Shown here: one piece after another, positions 17,887-28,240 of the stretch | Position numbering within the stretch: position 1 is the stretch's first letter | Layout of the letters: every line of letters begins with the position of its first letter | NCBI RefSeq assembly: GCF_001613065.1 | Contig: NZ_BDBQ01000008.1 | Span: 16,863 to 80,862 of the forward strand | Origin: Nocardia miyunensis NBRC 108239 | Lineage (GTDB): Bacteria > Actinomycetota > Actinomycetes > Mycobacteriales > Mycobacteriaceae | DNA length: 64,000 bases | Reading direction: 5' to 3' | Position numbers and translations under genes: made by a program | The notes under the pieces: generated by a model | Seen by the model: the letters and a program-made list of their open reading frames with translations, nothing else | The model's database searches: none | Told to the model about the DNA's origin: nothing

Positions 17887-19239
17887 TCAGCGTTGCCGAC
17901 GGCGGTACCGCACCGCGCAGGGCTGCTGCAACTGCACGACCATCTTGGAGTGGTCGTTGCGGTAGGTCTCCGAGGGCTGGACCATCTCGAATTCCCAGTC
18001 CCGCAACAGGATCGAGAAGATCGCCTGCAACTGCATGGTCGCGAACGCCGCACCGACGCAGCGGTGCCGGCCCGCGCCGAACGGGATCCAGGTCCAGCGG
18101 TTGATCAGATCCTGCTGGTTGGGATCGATGTAACGGCCCGGGTCGAAGTCGTCCGGATTCGGGAAGTCCTCGGCGATCCGGTTGGACACCGCCGGGGTCG
18201 TGGCCACGAGATCGCCAGGGGTGATGAGGTTTCCGCACACGTCGAACTCGTCGCGGGCCACGCGCATGAGGATGATCAGCGGCGGATGCAGCCGCAGCGT
18301 CTCCTTCAGGGTCGCCTCGAGCTGCGGAATCTGGCGCAGCGCATGGTAACTCACGTCCTGGCCGTCGGCGTAGAGCTCGTCTAGTTCGGTGACCACGCGG
18401 TCGAGCTGTTCGGGGTGACGCAGCAGTTCGATCACCGTCCAGGCCGCGGTGCCCGAGGTGGTGTGGTGCCCGGCGAACATCATCGAGATGAAGATGCCGG
18501 TGATCTCGCTGGCCGAGAAGCGTAGATTGCCCTGCTCGTCCCTGACCGAGACCAGCACGTCGAGCATGTCCCGATCCTCTTTGCCCACAGGAGGATTCGC
18601 GATCCGGCCGTCCATGATGCCCTGCACCAGATCGACCAGCTGGGCGCGCGCGGAGTCGCGGCGGCGGAAGCTCTCGATGGGGGCGTAGGGGTCGACGTAG
18701 CACAGCGCGTCGGTGCCCTGTTCGAGTTCGTGGTACAGATGCGCGAAGCGGCCGTCGAGCTCGTTGCGGAACTTCTTGCCGATCAGGCAGGCCGAGGAGG
18801 TGTAGATGGTCAGCTCGGCGAAGAACTCCAGCAGATCGATCTCGCCCTCGTCGTCCCAGCGCTCGACGATCGAACGGACCTCGTGCGCAATGGTTTCCGC
18901 GTGGCCGCGCATGAACTCGCCGCGCAGTGCCTGATTGTGCAGCATCTCCTTGCGGCGCTCGGGGCTCGCGTCGAAAACCACGCCCTCACCGAAGATCGGC
19001 TTCATGAACGGGTAGGCCGCACCCTGGTCGAGGTCGGTATCGCTGGCGCGGAAGAAGAATTCGTTCGCCTCGGCCCCGGTCAGCAGGATGACATCCTTGT
19101 CCGCGAGCCGGAACGAACCGACATCCCCGCACTCCGTGCGCACGCGCCGCATCAGGGCGATCGGGTCGGTGCGGAACTCCTCCAGATGCCCGTGCTCGTG
19201 CTCGCCACCGGACACCTGCCGTGGCTTGACCAACGTCAT
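17887..19239 (-). CDS. cyp51: CYP51 sterol 14-alpha-demethylase
   Basis: A 450-residue P450 with CYP51 hallmarks: EHGHLEEFRTDP at the start, YPFMKPIFGEGVVFDASPE and ERRKEMLHNQALRG of the B' and C helices, I-helix MFAGHHTTSG, ETLRLHPPLIILMR with ExxR, and heme loop FGAGRHRCVGA with Cys394. CYP51 removes the 14-alpha methyl of sterols such as lanosterol; its role in actinobacteria that lack sterol synthesis is uncertain. The ATG was chosen with AAGGG eight bases upstream; with it the heme Cys number equals that of M. tuberculosis CYP51 as I recall it. A GACACGTGTC operator sits at its promoter. Confidence 0.95.
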   Translation of the reverse strand: MTLVKPRQVSGGEHEHGHLEEFRTDPIALMRRVRTECGDVGSFRLADKDVILLTGAEANEFFFRASDTDLDQGAAYPFMKPIFGEGVVFDASPERRKEMLHNQALRGEFMRGHAETIAHEVRSIVERWDDEGEIDLLEFFAELTIYTSSACLIGKKFRNELDGRFAHLYHELEQGTDALCYVDPYAPIESFRRRDSARAQLVDLVQGIMDGRIANPPVGKEDRDMLDVLVSVRDEQGNLRFSASEITGIFISMMFAGHHTTSGTAAWTVIELLRHPEQLDRVVTELDELYADGQDVSYHALRQIPQLEATLKETLRLHPPLIILMRVARDEFDVCGNLITPGDLVATTPAVSNRIAEDFPNPDDFDPGRYIDPNQQDLINRWTWIPFGAGRHRCVGAAFATMQLQAIFSILLRDWEFEMVQPSETYRNDHSKMVVQLQQPCAVRYRRRQR

Positions 19240-19272
19240 CGTCAACACCCTTCCGACGTACCGAGCCCATCC

Positions 19273-19292
19273 TCATGGACACGTGTCTGGAC
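19273..19292 (-). promoter_or_regulatory. GACACGTGTC operator at the cyp51 promoter
   Basis: The minus strand reads GTCCAGACACGTGTCCATGA; its core is a perfect 10-base palindrome. A TAGTAC-like -10 lies directly upstream, so the site overlaps the transcription start. The same arrangement occurs at three other promoters in the window. Confidence 0.6.
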
Positions 19293-19477
19293 GGTACTAC
19301 AGAACTCGAAGCGGGACAACCCCGGCTCGGATGGCGGACCGTCGCCGGGCGACCGCACACGTCAGCGTCCGCCGGAATCGTCGCTCGGGGTACGAGGCGC
19401 TTTTGAGATTTGTCGGCGATTTCGCCTGAAAGTGACGGTCAATCCTCACTGGGATACTCAATGACAGGGTCGAAGGT

Positions 19478-19957
19478 ATGACTCCAGATGGCATCATCGA
19501 ATTCCTGAGCGGTCTCGACAACGTGCTGACCATGCGGCCCGGTCCGGGCGACGGTTCGCCCGAGATCAGCTGGGGCGATACGTTCTTCTACTACTCGGGC
19601 GAAGGCGGCATTCCGAGTTCGGCGCAGCCGTTCGCCACGATCGTCACCAAGAACTACCCGGGCGACGAGGCATCGCACCTGGATCGGCCGGGCGCGTTCC
19701 GGGTGAACATCGCCGCCGGGCGCGCGGAGTTCATCCGCCGGGTGGGCCGCGCGCCACGCGAAATCAACGGTGCCCCAGTCGATTACGCCCTGGAGGACAC
19801 CGTGCTTCCACATCCGGTGTACGGCGCGGCGGGCTGGCTGGCCGTGGTGAATCCGGGAATCCGCACCGAAGCCGTCACTCATGATCTGCTCCGGTCTGCC
19901 TACGAACGGGCCCGCTCGCAGTACGAACGACATACCGAAACAGGCCGGGGCCGATGA
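19478..19957 (+). CDS. DUF6194-type protein
   Basis: A 159-residue soluble protein. Visible conserved-looking segments are ISWGDTFFYYSGEG, QPFATIVTKNYPGDEASHLDRPG, FRVNIAAGRAEFIR and the C-terminal VLPHPVYGAAGWLAVVNPG. This fits the DUF6194 family of actinobacteria as I recall it; no function is established. It is monocistronic, starting from an ATG about 240 bases beyond cyp51, which is transcribed the other way. Confidence 0.6.
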   Translation: MTPDGIIEFLSGLDNVLTMRPGPGDGSPEISWGDTFFYYSGEGGIPSSAQPFATIVTKNYPGDEASHLDRPGAFRVNIAAGRAEFIRRVGRAPREINGAPVDYALEDTVLPHPVYGAAGWLAVVNPGIRTEAVTHDLLRSAYERARSQYERHTETGRGR

Positions 19958-20131
19958 GTTCCGCAGCGGTCGCCATCACCATTCGGAAACCGCCACCCGG
20001 CCGACCGGAAGCCTTCGCCTGCTGCTTGCGCGAGATCCTCGACGGCAACTGAACTTCCTTGTACCGGGACCCGTGCCGGATCGTCCGCACGATCCGGCAT
20101 CCGGGCGATGCCGCCCTCTAGAATTCGACCC

Positions 20132-20755
20132 GTGTCACCGATCTTCGACTGGGCACGCCCGGAGAACGTGCAACCGGAGCCGATCTCCGTCGACATCTGG
20201 CGTGAGCTCCCCGAGGAGTTCTGCCGCTTGGTGGAGGTCGTCAACGGGGATGCGGTGCGGTGCGAATCGCCGACCCGGGCGCATCAGAAGGCGGTGCATC
20301 GGTTGGTCGGCATGTTCGAGGACGCGGCGCGGGAGTTCATGTCGGAGGATTCGTCGGCCGGCCTGGACACCAATCACGACTTCGATGTGGTGCTCTGGGA
20401 GGTTCCGCGGGCGACCATCCGGCGTCCGGATGTCGTCTTGTTCGACTGTGTTCCGCCGGATGTGCGCCCAGTGCCCGCGCGGTATCTGAAGATCGTCGTC
20501 GAGGTCATCTCGCCCAGTCATGTGAAGACCGACCGACTCGAGAAGATGTGGGAGTACGCGGCCGCCGGGATTCCGTGGTACTGGCTGGTGAGTGTGTCGG
20601 ACAGTGCGGTGACCTCGATCGAGACCTATGCGCTCGATCATGGCGTCGGTCACTACCGGCAGGTGCATCTGCTCAAACCGGGTACCGGGTTCGCGGTGGA
20701 TCTGCCGATTCGGATTCAGCTCGATTGGAATCGGCTGAGCGATCTCGTGCTGTGA
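20132..20755 (+). CDS. Uma2-family (DUF820) PD-(D/E)XK nuclease-like protein
   Basis: A 207-residue protein with the Uma2/DUF820 restriction-endonuclease fold: RLVEVVNGDAV near the start (the Glu of the motif), RRPDVVLFD (Asp), then LKIVVEVISPSH (Glu-x-Ile, with Ser in place of the usual Lys region) and the WEYAAAGIPWYWLVS segment. These are abundant in actinobacteria and cyanobacteria with no proven biological role. GTG was chosen because a TAGAAT -10 element lies seven bases upstream, indicating a leaderless transcript; an ATG eight codons earlier would precede that promoter. Confidence 0.8.
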   Translation: MSPIFDWARPENVQPEPISVDIWRELPEEFCRLVEVVNGDAVRCESPTRAHQKAVHRLVGMFEDAAREFMSEDSSAGLDTNHDFDVVLWEVPRATIRRPDVVLFDCVPPDVRPVPARYLKIVVEVISPSHVKTDRLEKMWEYAAAGIPWYWLVSVSDSAVTSIETYALDHGVGHYRQVHLLKPGTGFAVDLPIRIQLDWNRLSDLVL

Positions 20756-20782
20756 GTTTCCCGGGACTTTTCGGGCCGAATG

Positions 20783-22141
<1,359 letters not shown>

Positions 22142-22265
22142 AGGCGTGGTCCGCGCCGCAACTCAGCGGCGCGGACTCCCGGCTCGCACGCGCGGCCCTG
22201 GTTCGGCGGCGCGAACTCAGCGCGCGGCGGTGCGAATCACCGGCCGGGCAGCGTGAACTCGTTAC

Positions 22266-23339
22266 TCAGCGGCGCGAACCCACACAGTCGCAGGCGAATC
22301 CGTCGGTGATATCGATCGGAGCGGCCAGTTCGCGGAAGATCCCGTTACCGGGCGTCGTGCGCGAGAGCGCGTCGGCGGCCAGGATCATCGCCGCCCCGGT
22401 CCACGTGGTGCGTTCCTCGGGCCAGCGCTTGCCGTCCGCGAAGACCAGTCCGGTCCAATAGGATCCGTCCTCCTCGCGCAGATGCTGCATGGCCGCGAGC
22501 AGCCGCAGCGCGCGCTCGCGATCACCGAGCCGGTCCAGCGCCAGCACCAGCTCGCAGGTCTCCGCACCGGTCACCCAGGGCCGATCGGCGACGCAGCGGA
22601 TGCCCAGGTCGCCGACCACGAAATCGTCCCAGCGGGAATCGATTCGGGCCGTCGCGTCCGCGCCGTCGTACGCGCCGCACAGGACCGGGTAGTACCAGTC
22701 CATCGAATAGCGTTCCTTCTCGCCGAACGCCTCGGGATGGTGCCGGATCGCATGGCCCAGCCGCAGCGCCGCGACCTCCCATTCGGGCTGCGGGATGCCC
22801 AGCAGTTCGGCCAGCGCCAGCGCGCAGCGGATGCTGTGGAACATGCTCGCGCAGCCGGTCAGCAGCGCCTCGGGCACCGCGCCGCGCGGACCCTGCAACC
22901 AGTAGATCTCGCCGTTGCGTCCCTGCTGCAGCGAGATGACGTAGTCGATCGCCGCGTGCACCGTGGGCCACATCCGGGCCGCGAATCCGCGATCTCCGGT
23001 GGTGCTGACGTAATGCCAGACGCCGGTGGCGATATAGGCGCAGAAGTTCGTGTCGGCGTCCTCGCTCGCCACGGCCCCGCCGCGAAACTCGCTGGGCCAG
23101 CTGCCATCCGGACGTTGCGTGCGCTCGGACCAGGCGTAGCCGGCGCGGGCGGCGTCCAGCAGACCCGCCGAGGTGAGCGCCATGGCGTTCTCGAGGTGAT
23201 CCCACGGATCGGTGTGCCCGCCGCTGAACCAGGGCAGCGCGCCATCGGGTTCCTGTTGTGCGGCAATGGATTCAGCGGTTCGTAGGCATTGGGCGGCGGT
23301 CAGTACGCCGGCGATCGAGGGCGGCTCAGAATCCGCCAC
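22266..23339 (-). CDS. terpenoid-cyclase/prenyltransferase-type toroid protein
   Basis: A 357-residue protein made of repeated alpha-alpha hairpins with QW-like turns: AAQQEPDGALPWFSGG, ERTQRPDGSWPSEFRGG, SLQQGRNGEIYWLQG, and HLREEDGSYWTGLVF. This pattern belongs to the (alpha/alpha)6 toroid seen in squalene cyclases, prenyltransferase beta subunits and some glycoside hydrolases. The DXDD-type cyclase motif is not obvious, although SEDADTNFCAY contains an acidic cluster. Function is therefore open. Its ATG overlaps the end of the upstream methyltransferase gene by 14 bases, and it is the last gene of a glycosyltransferase-methyltransferase operon. Confidence 0.7.
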   Translation of the reverse strand: MADSEPPSIAGVLTAAQCLRTAESIAAQQEPDGALPWFSGGHTDPWDHLENAMALTSAGLLDAARAGYAWSERTQRPDGSWPSEFRGGAVASEDADTNFCAYIATGVWHYVSTTGDRGFAARMWPTVHAAIDYVISLQQGRNGEIYWLQGPRGAVPEALLTGCASMFHSIRCALALAELLGIPQPEWEVAALRLGHAIRHHPEAFGEKERYSMDWYYPVLCGAYDGADATARIDSRWDDFVVGDLGIRCVADRPWVTGAETCELVLALDRLGDRERALRLLAAMQHLREEDGSYWTGLVFADGKRWPEERTTWTGAAMILAADALSRTTPGNGIFRELAAPIDITDGFACDCVGSRR

Positions 23340-24057
23340 GCCGCACCGCCGGTTTGGTGAAGTACAGCGCCACGCTCTTGCCGATCAGCGGATCCAGGGC
23401 GGATTCCGCGGTCCGGGTGAGCCACGGCCGTTTCATCATGTCCCACACCAGCATTCGGTGATAGGAGGTGACCGCCCAGTGCTTGTCGTTCTCGACGCCC
23501 GCCAGGCATTTGAGCCACCAGTACGGCGAATGCAGTGCGTGCGCGTGCGCGCTGTGGATGAATCGCATACCGCGACCGGCGATCTTGCGGCGCAATTCGT
23601 CGGCGCGGTAGATCCGCACGTGCCCGCCCTCGTTGGCGTGGTATTCGTCCGATAAGAGCCAGCAGATCCGCTCGGGCAGCCAGCGCGGCACCGTCACCAC
23701 CAGCGCGCCGCCGGGCGCGAGCACCCGCACCAACTCGGCGATGGCCCGCTCGTCCGACGAGATGTGCTCGAGAATCTCCGAGGCGATGACGACGTCGAAC
23801 TCCCCGTCCTCGAACGGCATCGACAGCGCATCGCCCTGCACCGCTTCCGCACGCGCGTGCCCGGGCGCCTCGCCCGCCTCGGCCATCGCGCCGAACATGA
23901 CCTTGACCTGGGCCAGATCATCGGCGTTCTGGTCGAAGGCGACGACATCCGCGCCCCGGCGGTACGCCTCGAAGGAATGCCGCCCCAGGCCGGCGCCCAC
24001 ATCGATGACGCGGGTGCCCGGTCCGACACCCAGCCGGTCGAAATCGACGGTCAACAT
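23326..24057 (-). CDS. class I SAM-dependent methyltransferase (UbiE-like)
   Basis: A 243-residue methyltransferase. Motif I is VIDVGAGLGRHSFEAYRRGA (residues ~18-37), motif II contains VVAFDQN, the post-I region VQGDALSMPFEDGEFDVVIAS and motif III LAPGGALVVTVP. The C-terminal half is rich in Trp and His (HSPYWWLKCLAG) and may form the acceptor pocket. The ATG has AGGAG eight bases upstream and overlaps the stop of the glycosyltransferase gene by seven bases, so translation is coupled. The substrate is unknown; context suggests a glycosylated or isoprenoid molecule. Confidence 0.8.
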   Translation of the reverse strand: MLTVDFDRLGVGPGTRVIDVGAGLGRHSFEAYRRGADVVAFDQNADDLAQVKVMFGAMAEAGEAPGHARAEAVQGDALSMPFEDGEFDVVIASEILEHISSDERAIAELVRVLAPGGALVVTVPRWLPERICWLLSDEYHANEGGHVRIYRADELRRKIAGRGMRFIHSAHAHALHSPYWWLKCLAGVENDKHWAVTSYHRMLVWDMMKRPWLTRTAESALDPLIGKSVALYFTKPAVRRGGF

Positions 24058-25292
24058 CCAGCTTTCTCCTCGTCTGTGCTGTGCCTCGAGATGGCCTGCT
24101 CGTATACCGAAACTGTTTGCGCGGCAACGGCTTCCCAGCTGTACACCGACAGCGCCCGACGTCGCCCGGCCGCGCCGAGTTCGTCGAGCCGACGACGCGA
24201 ATCCAGCAGACCGCCGATGGCCCTGGTCAATTCGTCGACGTTGCCCGGTTCGACGAGTTCGGCGCAGTCGCCGACCACCTCGGGCAGGGCCCCGGCGCGG
24301 CTGGCCACCAGGGGAGTGCCGCTGGCCATGGCCTCCACCGCGGGCAGCGAGAAGCCCTCGTACATCGAAGGGATGCAGGAGATCTCGGCCGAGCTGAGCA
24401 GTTTGGCGAGTTCGGTGTCGGACAGGCCGCTGCTGACCGTGACGACGTCGGCCAGGCCGAGTTCGGCGATCAATTTCTCGGTGGGCCCGTTGGGATCCAG
24501 CTTGGCGACCAGCTGCAATTCCACATCGTGCGCCATGCGCAATCGCGAAATCGCTTGCAGCAGATGCGATATGCCCTTGAGCGGTTTGTCGGCGCTGGCG
24601 ACCGCGACGATGCGGCCCGGGACGCGGCCCTCGCGCGGGCGGAACAGTTCGGTATCGACGCCGAGCGGCACCACGCGCAGCTGGTCGCGCGCGACCCCGA
24701 AATCGTCGGCGATATCGCTGGCCGAGGACGAGGAGACGGTGATCAGATCGGGGATCTCGCGGGCGACGCGCTGCTGCATGCCCAGGAATCCGTACCAGCG
24801 CCGCACGAACAGTTTGCGCCGCCACGGCGCGGCGGCCAGATCCACCGCGCGGTCCCGGGTGATCGGGTGATGGATGGTGGCCACCACCGGCAGCTGCCGG
24901 GCGATGTCCAGCAGGCCCGAGCCCAGGCATTGATTATCGTGCACCACATCGAAATCCGCTGTGCGCGTGCGTAACAGCTGTGCCGCGCGCAGGCTGAACG
25001 TGCGCGGTTCGGGGAAGCCCGCGGTCCACATGGTACCCAGTTCGAGCAGATCGATCCGATCGCGGATCTCCCGTGGATGCGGTGTGCGGAAAGGATTCTC
25101 GTCGCAGTACAGATCCAGGCTGGGCACCTCGGTCAGCCGCACCCGCGGATCGAGCAGCTCGGGATAGGGCTGGCCGGAGAAGACCTCCACCTCGTGGCCC
25201 AGTTCGGCCAGGCCGGAACTCAGGTACCGCACGTACACCCCCTGTCCCCCACAGTGGGTCTTGCTGCGGTAGGACAGCAGGGCGATACGCAC
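24051..25292 (-). CDS. GT4-family glycosyltransferase
   Basis: A 413-residue GT-B enzyme. The N-terminal domain starts MRIALLSYRSKTHCGGQGVYV with the glycine-rich loop and LSSGLAELGHEVEVFSG. The C-terminal domain shows VVPLGVDTELFRP, then IPSMYEGFSLPAVEAMASGTPLVAS with the conserved E-x7-E of retaining GT4 enzymes. It transfers a nucleotide-activated sugar to an unknown acceptor at the cytoplasmic face. It heads a three-gene overlapping operon with a methyltransferase and a toroid protein, and begins 38 bases after the F420 oxidoreductase gene, so readthrough from the sterol-type operon is possible. A similar glycosyltransferase/methyltransferase pairing exists in M. tuberculosis as I recall. 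Confidence 0.85.
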   Translation of the reverse strand: MRIALLSYRSKTHCGGQGVYVRYLSSGLAELGHEVEVFSGQPYPELLDPRVRLTEVPSLDLYCDENPFRTPHPREIRDRIDLLELGTMWTAGFPEPRTFSLRAAQLLRTRTADFDVVHDNQCLGSGLLDIARQLPVVATIHHPITRDRAVDLAAAPWRRKLFVRRWYGFLGMQQRVAREIPDLITVSSSSASDIADDFGVARDQLRVVPLGVDTELFRPREGRVPGRIVAVASADKPLKGISHLLQAISRLRMAHDVELQLVAKLDPNGPTEKLIAELGLADVVTVSSGLSDTELAKLLSSAEISCIPSMYEGFSLPAVEAMASGTPLVASRAGALPEVVGDCAELVEPGNVDELTRAIGGLLDSRRRLDELGAAGRRRALSVYSWEAVAAQTVSVYEQAISRHSTDEEKAGC

Positions 25293-25330
25293 GCTAAAGT
25301 CTCACTCTCGGGCGAAAAGGACGGGGGACG

Positions 25331-26191
25331 TCAGGCCGGCAGGCCCAGTGGCGCCAGTTTCGCAGACAGCCGATCGAGATAGGCCAGCACATCCGCCTCC
25401 GGCTTGTCCGGCAGACCGAACAGCACGTCGGTGACCCCGGCCTCGGCCCAGGAGGTCAGCTGCGCCGGATCGGGTTTGCCCGCCAGCGCGACCACTCGCG
25501 GGGTGTCGGTCCGCTCGGCCTCCTGCCACACCTTGCGCAGCAGTTGCAGCCGCTCGAGCAGCAGGTCCTGCTCGTACGGGGTGGTGATCCAGCCGTCCGC
25601 CGAACGGGCGATCCAGCGGAAACCCTTCTCGGTGCCCGCGGTGCCGATCAGCACGTCGATCTTGTCCTGCGTCGGCTTGGGCCAGGCCCAGCTGGGCCCG
25701 AACTTCACGAATTCGCCGTCGTAGGAAGCCTCTTCCTCGGTCCACAGCGCCCGCATCGCCTCGATGTACTCGCGCAGGGCGGTGCGTCGCTTGGCGCCCG
25801 GAATGCCGTGATCGGCGAGTTCGTCGGTGTTCCAGCCGAATCCGGCGCCGAGGCTGACGCGCCCGCCCGAGAGGTGATCGAGCGTCGCGATGGTCTTGGC
25901 CAGGGTGATCGGATCGTGTTCGGTGGGAAGCGCTACCGCCGTGGACAATTCGATGCGCTCGGTGACCGCTGCGGCCGTGCCCAGGGCGACCCACGGGTCG
26001 AGGGTGCGGGTGTAGCGGTCGTCGGGCAGGCTGGCATCGCCCGTGGTCGGGTGCGCCGCTTCACGTTTCACCGGAATGTGGGTGTGCTCGGGCACGAAGA
26101 AGGACGCGAATCCGCGGTCCTCCGCGCCCTTCGCGGCCGCGGCCGGGCTGATGTTGCGATCGCTGGTGAACAGGACGATGCCGAAACGCAT
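25331..26191 (-). CDS. LLM-class F420-dependent oxidoreductase
   Basis: A 286-residue luciferase-like TIM-barrel enzyme. Family features are the start MRFGIVLFTSDRNISP, FASFFVPEHTHIP, the IELSTAVALPTEHDPITLAKTIATLD strand-helix unit split around PTEHDP, and SGGRVSLGAGFGWN. Together they match the TIGR03619-type F420 subfamily. Such enzymes move hydride to or from coenzyme F420 on alcohols, ketones or enones. It lies 15 bases after the KstD-like flavoprotein gene in the same operon, so a steroid-type ketone or alcohol is a reasonable guess for substrate. Confidence 0.8.
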   Translation of the reverse strand: MRFGIVLFTSDRNISPAAAAKGAEDRGFASFFVPEHTHIPVKREAAHPTTGDASLPDDRYTRTLDPWVALGTAAAVTERIELSTAVALPTEHDPITLAKTIATLDHLSGGRVSLGAGFGWNTDELADHGIPGAKRRTALREYIEAMRALWTEEEASYDGEFVKFGPSWAWPKPTQDKIDVLIGTAGTEKGFRWIARSADGWITTPYEQDLLLERLQLLRKVWQEAERTDTPRVVALAGKPDPAQLTSWAEAGVTDVLFGLPDKPEADVLAYLDRLSAKLAPLGLPA

Positions 26192-26206
26192 GGGCCCGTA
26201 CTCCTT

Positions 26207-27685
26207 TCAGTCTTGGATGGTCGCCGCGGCGGCCTTGCCCGCGCGACGTCCGTAGAAGCTGCCGTCGCCGAGCGAGGTGCCGCTGGCGTAACCGCCGGTG
26301 CAGACGCCCGAGGTGCATCGGCCCGCCGCGTACAGTCCGGCGATCGGATCCCCGGACACGTGCAGCACTCGCGAATCCAGATCGGTCTTCAGTCCGCCGA
26401 GGGTGAACCCGCCGGTGTGCTCGCGCAGATCGAAACCGGCGAGCGGGGTGCCGATCGGCTTGACCCATTCGGGTTTCTTGTCCAGCAACGGATCCGAGCC
26501 GTTCGCCGCATGCTTGTTGTAGACCTCGACGGTGGTCTGCAGGGCGCCCTCGGGCAGGCCCATATCGGATTCGAGTTCCGCGACGGTCTCCGCGGCCCAC
26601 TTGGGCGGCTGCCGGAAGAAGGTCACCGAGCTCTCGGTGGCCAGCGCGGCCTCGAGCGCCTGCTCGTCCATGATCAGGTAGGCCTTGTTGTCCTGCGTGT
26701 TCAGGGTGGCCTGGCCGACCCGGCCGCAGTAGGTGTCCTCGGTGATGTAGCGCTGCCCGCGGGCGTTGACCATGATGCCGCGGGCCACCATCTGCGGATC
26801 CACGAAGAACGCCACCTCGGCCGCGTCCATGTGCGCGACCTGCGCGCCCAGGGCCTGCGCGACCCGGATGCCGATGCCGTCGTGCTCCTCGATCGAGGCG
26901 GCCGGACGGTTGAGCAGCCGCGGCACGTACGCCTCGATCATCTCCTGGTTGTAGGCGAAACTGCCGGTCGCGAGCACCACGCCGCGCCGGGCGCGCACGT
27001 GCACCAGATCGCCGTAACGCTTGGCGACCACGCCGACGACGCGGTCGTCCTCGTCCACGATCAGCCGCTGGATGCGGATGTCGTATTCCGCACGCACACC
27101 GAGACTTTCGGCGGTATCGATCAGCGGCTTCATCAGCATGTAGCCGCCGCCCTGCTCGCCGATCCGCTTGTTCGCCATCTGCGGCAGGTGACCGCGCGGC
27201 GCGGGGGTGGCGATGTCCTTGAACGGCGCGGAGTTCTCGCCGCCGGAGTACATCAGGCCCTCGTCGTGCGCGGGCTCCCAGCCGGGCTCGCCCCAGAACT
27301 CCTCTTTGAACGGAACCCCTTGGGCGACAAGCCAATCGAAATGTTCGACACTGCCCTGGCAGTAGTCGTGGATCTTCGCGGCGTCCACGCCGGGGCCCAG
27401 GGCCGCGGTCATGAACTTCTCCATGTTCTCCGGGGTGTCCTCGAAGCCCAGCGCCTTCTGCAGTGCGGTGCCGCCGCCGAGGTAGATGAATCCGCCCGAC
27501 ATCGACGCCGCGCCGCCCCAGCCGCCGGTGCGCTCGAGCACCAGCACGTCGGCGCCGGCCCGCTTGGCCTCGATGGCCGCGCAGGCGCCCGCGACGCCGT
27601 ATCCGGCGATCACCACGTCGGCTTCGAAATCCCATTCGGTGATCGCGCTCGCGCGCTGGGGTCGTACGGTGGGGGTCTCGGACAT
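26207..27685 (-). CDS. KstD/fumarate-reductase-type FAD flavoprotein
   Basis: A 492-residue flavoprotein. The dinucleotide-binding motif DVVIAGYGVAGACAAIEA lies at residues ~24-41, followed by ERTGGWGGAASMSGG, a capping domain, GVVLATGSFAYN in the middle and GLYAAGRCTSGVCTGGYASG near the C-terminus, the second FAD-binding segment. This is the arrangement of 3-ketosteroid dehydrogenases and related fumarate-reductase-like enzymes, and a similar gene (Rv0785) exists in M. tuberculosis. The exact dehydrogenation is not known. It is in the SDR-HIBADH-CMD operon, whose promoter carries the GACACGTGTC operator. Confidence 0.8.
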   Translation of the reverse strand: MSETPTVRPQRASAITEWDFEADVVIAGYGVAGACAAIEAKRAGADVLVLERTGGWGGAASMSGGFIYLGGGTALQKALGFEDTPENMEKFMTAALGPGVDAAKIHDYCQGSVEHFDWLVAQGVPFKEEFWGEPGWEPAHDEGLMYSGGENSAPFKDIATPAPRGHLPQMANKRIGEQGGGYMLMKPLIDTAESLGVRAEYDIRIQRLIVDEDDRVVGVVAKRYGDLVHVRARRGVVLATGSFAYNQEMIEAYVPRLLNRPAASIEEHDGIGIRVAQALGAQVAHMDAAEVAFFVDPQMVARGIMVNARGQRYITEDTYCGRVGQATLNTQDNKAYLIMDEQALEAALATESSVTFFRQPPKWAAETVAELESDMGLPEGALQTTVEVYNKHAANGSDPLLDKKPEWVKPIGTPLAGFDLREHTGGFTLGGLKTDLDSRVLHVSGDPIAGLYAAGRCTSGVCTGGYASGTSLGDGSFYGRRAGKAAAATIQD

Positions 27686-27768
27686 AGTCTGCAGTTCCTG
27701 TCTCGTTCGGCCGTCGGTGATGGCCGGGTGATCCTTACCTGTGTCCGCCGGTGCGGCGCGTCATCGGC

Positions 27769-28173
27769 TCACTCGGTGGGACGCTCCGCGGCGCGCGCGG
27801 CCTTCTTCTCGTGCTGCGCCACCACCTTGCCCACCACACTGTCCAGTTTGGTTCCGCCCGCCCAGCCTACGTAGTGGCACAGGAACAACGCGATCTCGCG
27901 CAGCTGGTCCGGGGTGAGTTCCTCGTTGGTCAGCGCGGCGGCGATCTGGATCTCGGTGACGTCGAACTGGCCCTGTGCGCTGAGCGCGCCGAGCAGCAGC
28001 AGCCGCCGGTCGCGCACGGTCAGCCCGGGGCGCGACCAGATGTCGCCGAAGAGGTGATCCGCGGTCACGGCGAAGTGTTCGCCGGGTCCGTCGGAGACCT
28101 CCCAGCCGTACACCTCGGCCATCTTCGCCAGTCCGCGCTTGCGGCGTTCGGCGGCGCTCTCCTCGACGCTCAT
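27769..28173 (-). CDS. carboxymuconolactone decarboxylase-family protein
   Basis: A 134-residue all-helical CMD/AhpD-type protein. The recognisable core is LTVRDRRLLLLGALSAQGQ followed by EEIQIAAALTNEELTPDQLREIALFLCHYVGW (observed as TEIQIAAALTNEELTP then QLREIALFLCHY). There is only one Cys near the usual CxxC position, so peroxidase activity like AhpD is unlikely. It resembles Rv0771 and lies between the KstD-like and HIBADH genes in the same operon order as Rv0769-Rv0771. Its role in the pathway is not established. Confidence 0.8.
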   Translation of the reverse strand: MSVEESAAERRKRGLAKMAEVYGWEVSDGPGEHFAVTADHLFGDIWSRPGLTVRDRRLLLLGALSAQGQFDVTEIQIAAALTNEELTPDQLREIALFLCHYVGWAGGTKLDSVVGKVVAQHEKKAARAAERPTE

Positions 28174-28240
28174 GATTGCTCCTGTAATCCGCGGGACACC
28201 CGCACCCGGTCGCGAGGACGAGTAGCTGCGCGATCGTCAC

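Noticed and set aside
25544..27874. 776-codon plus-strand open frame
   Set aside because: It is antisense to the F420 and KstD-like genes, has the Arg/Gly/His/Val-rich look of GC-rich shadows and no domain pattern.
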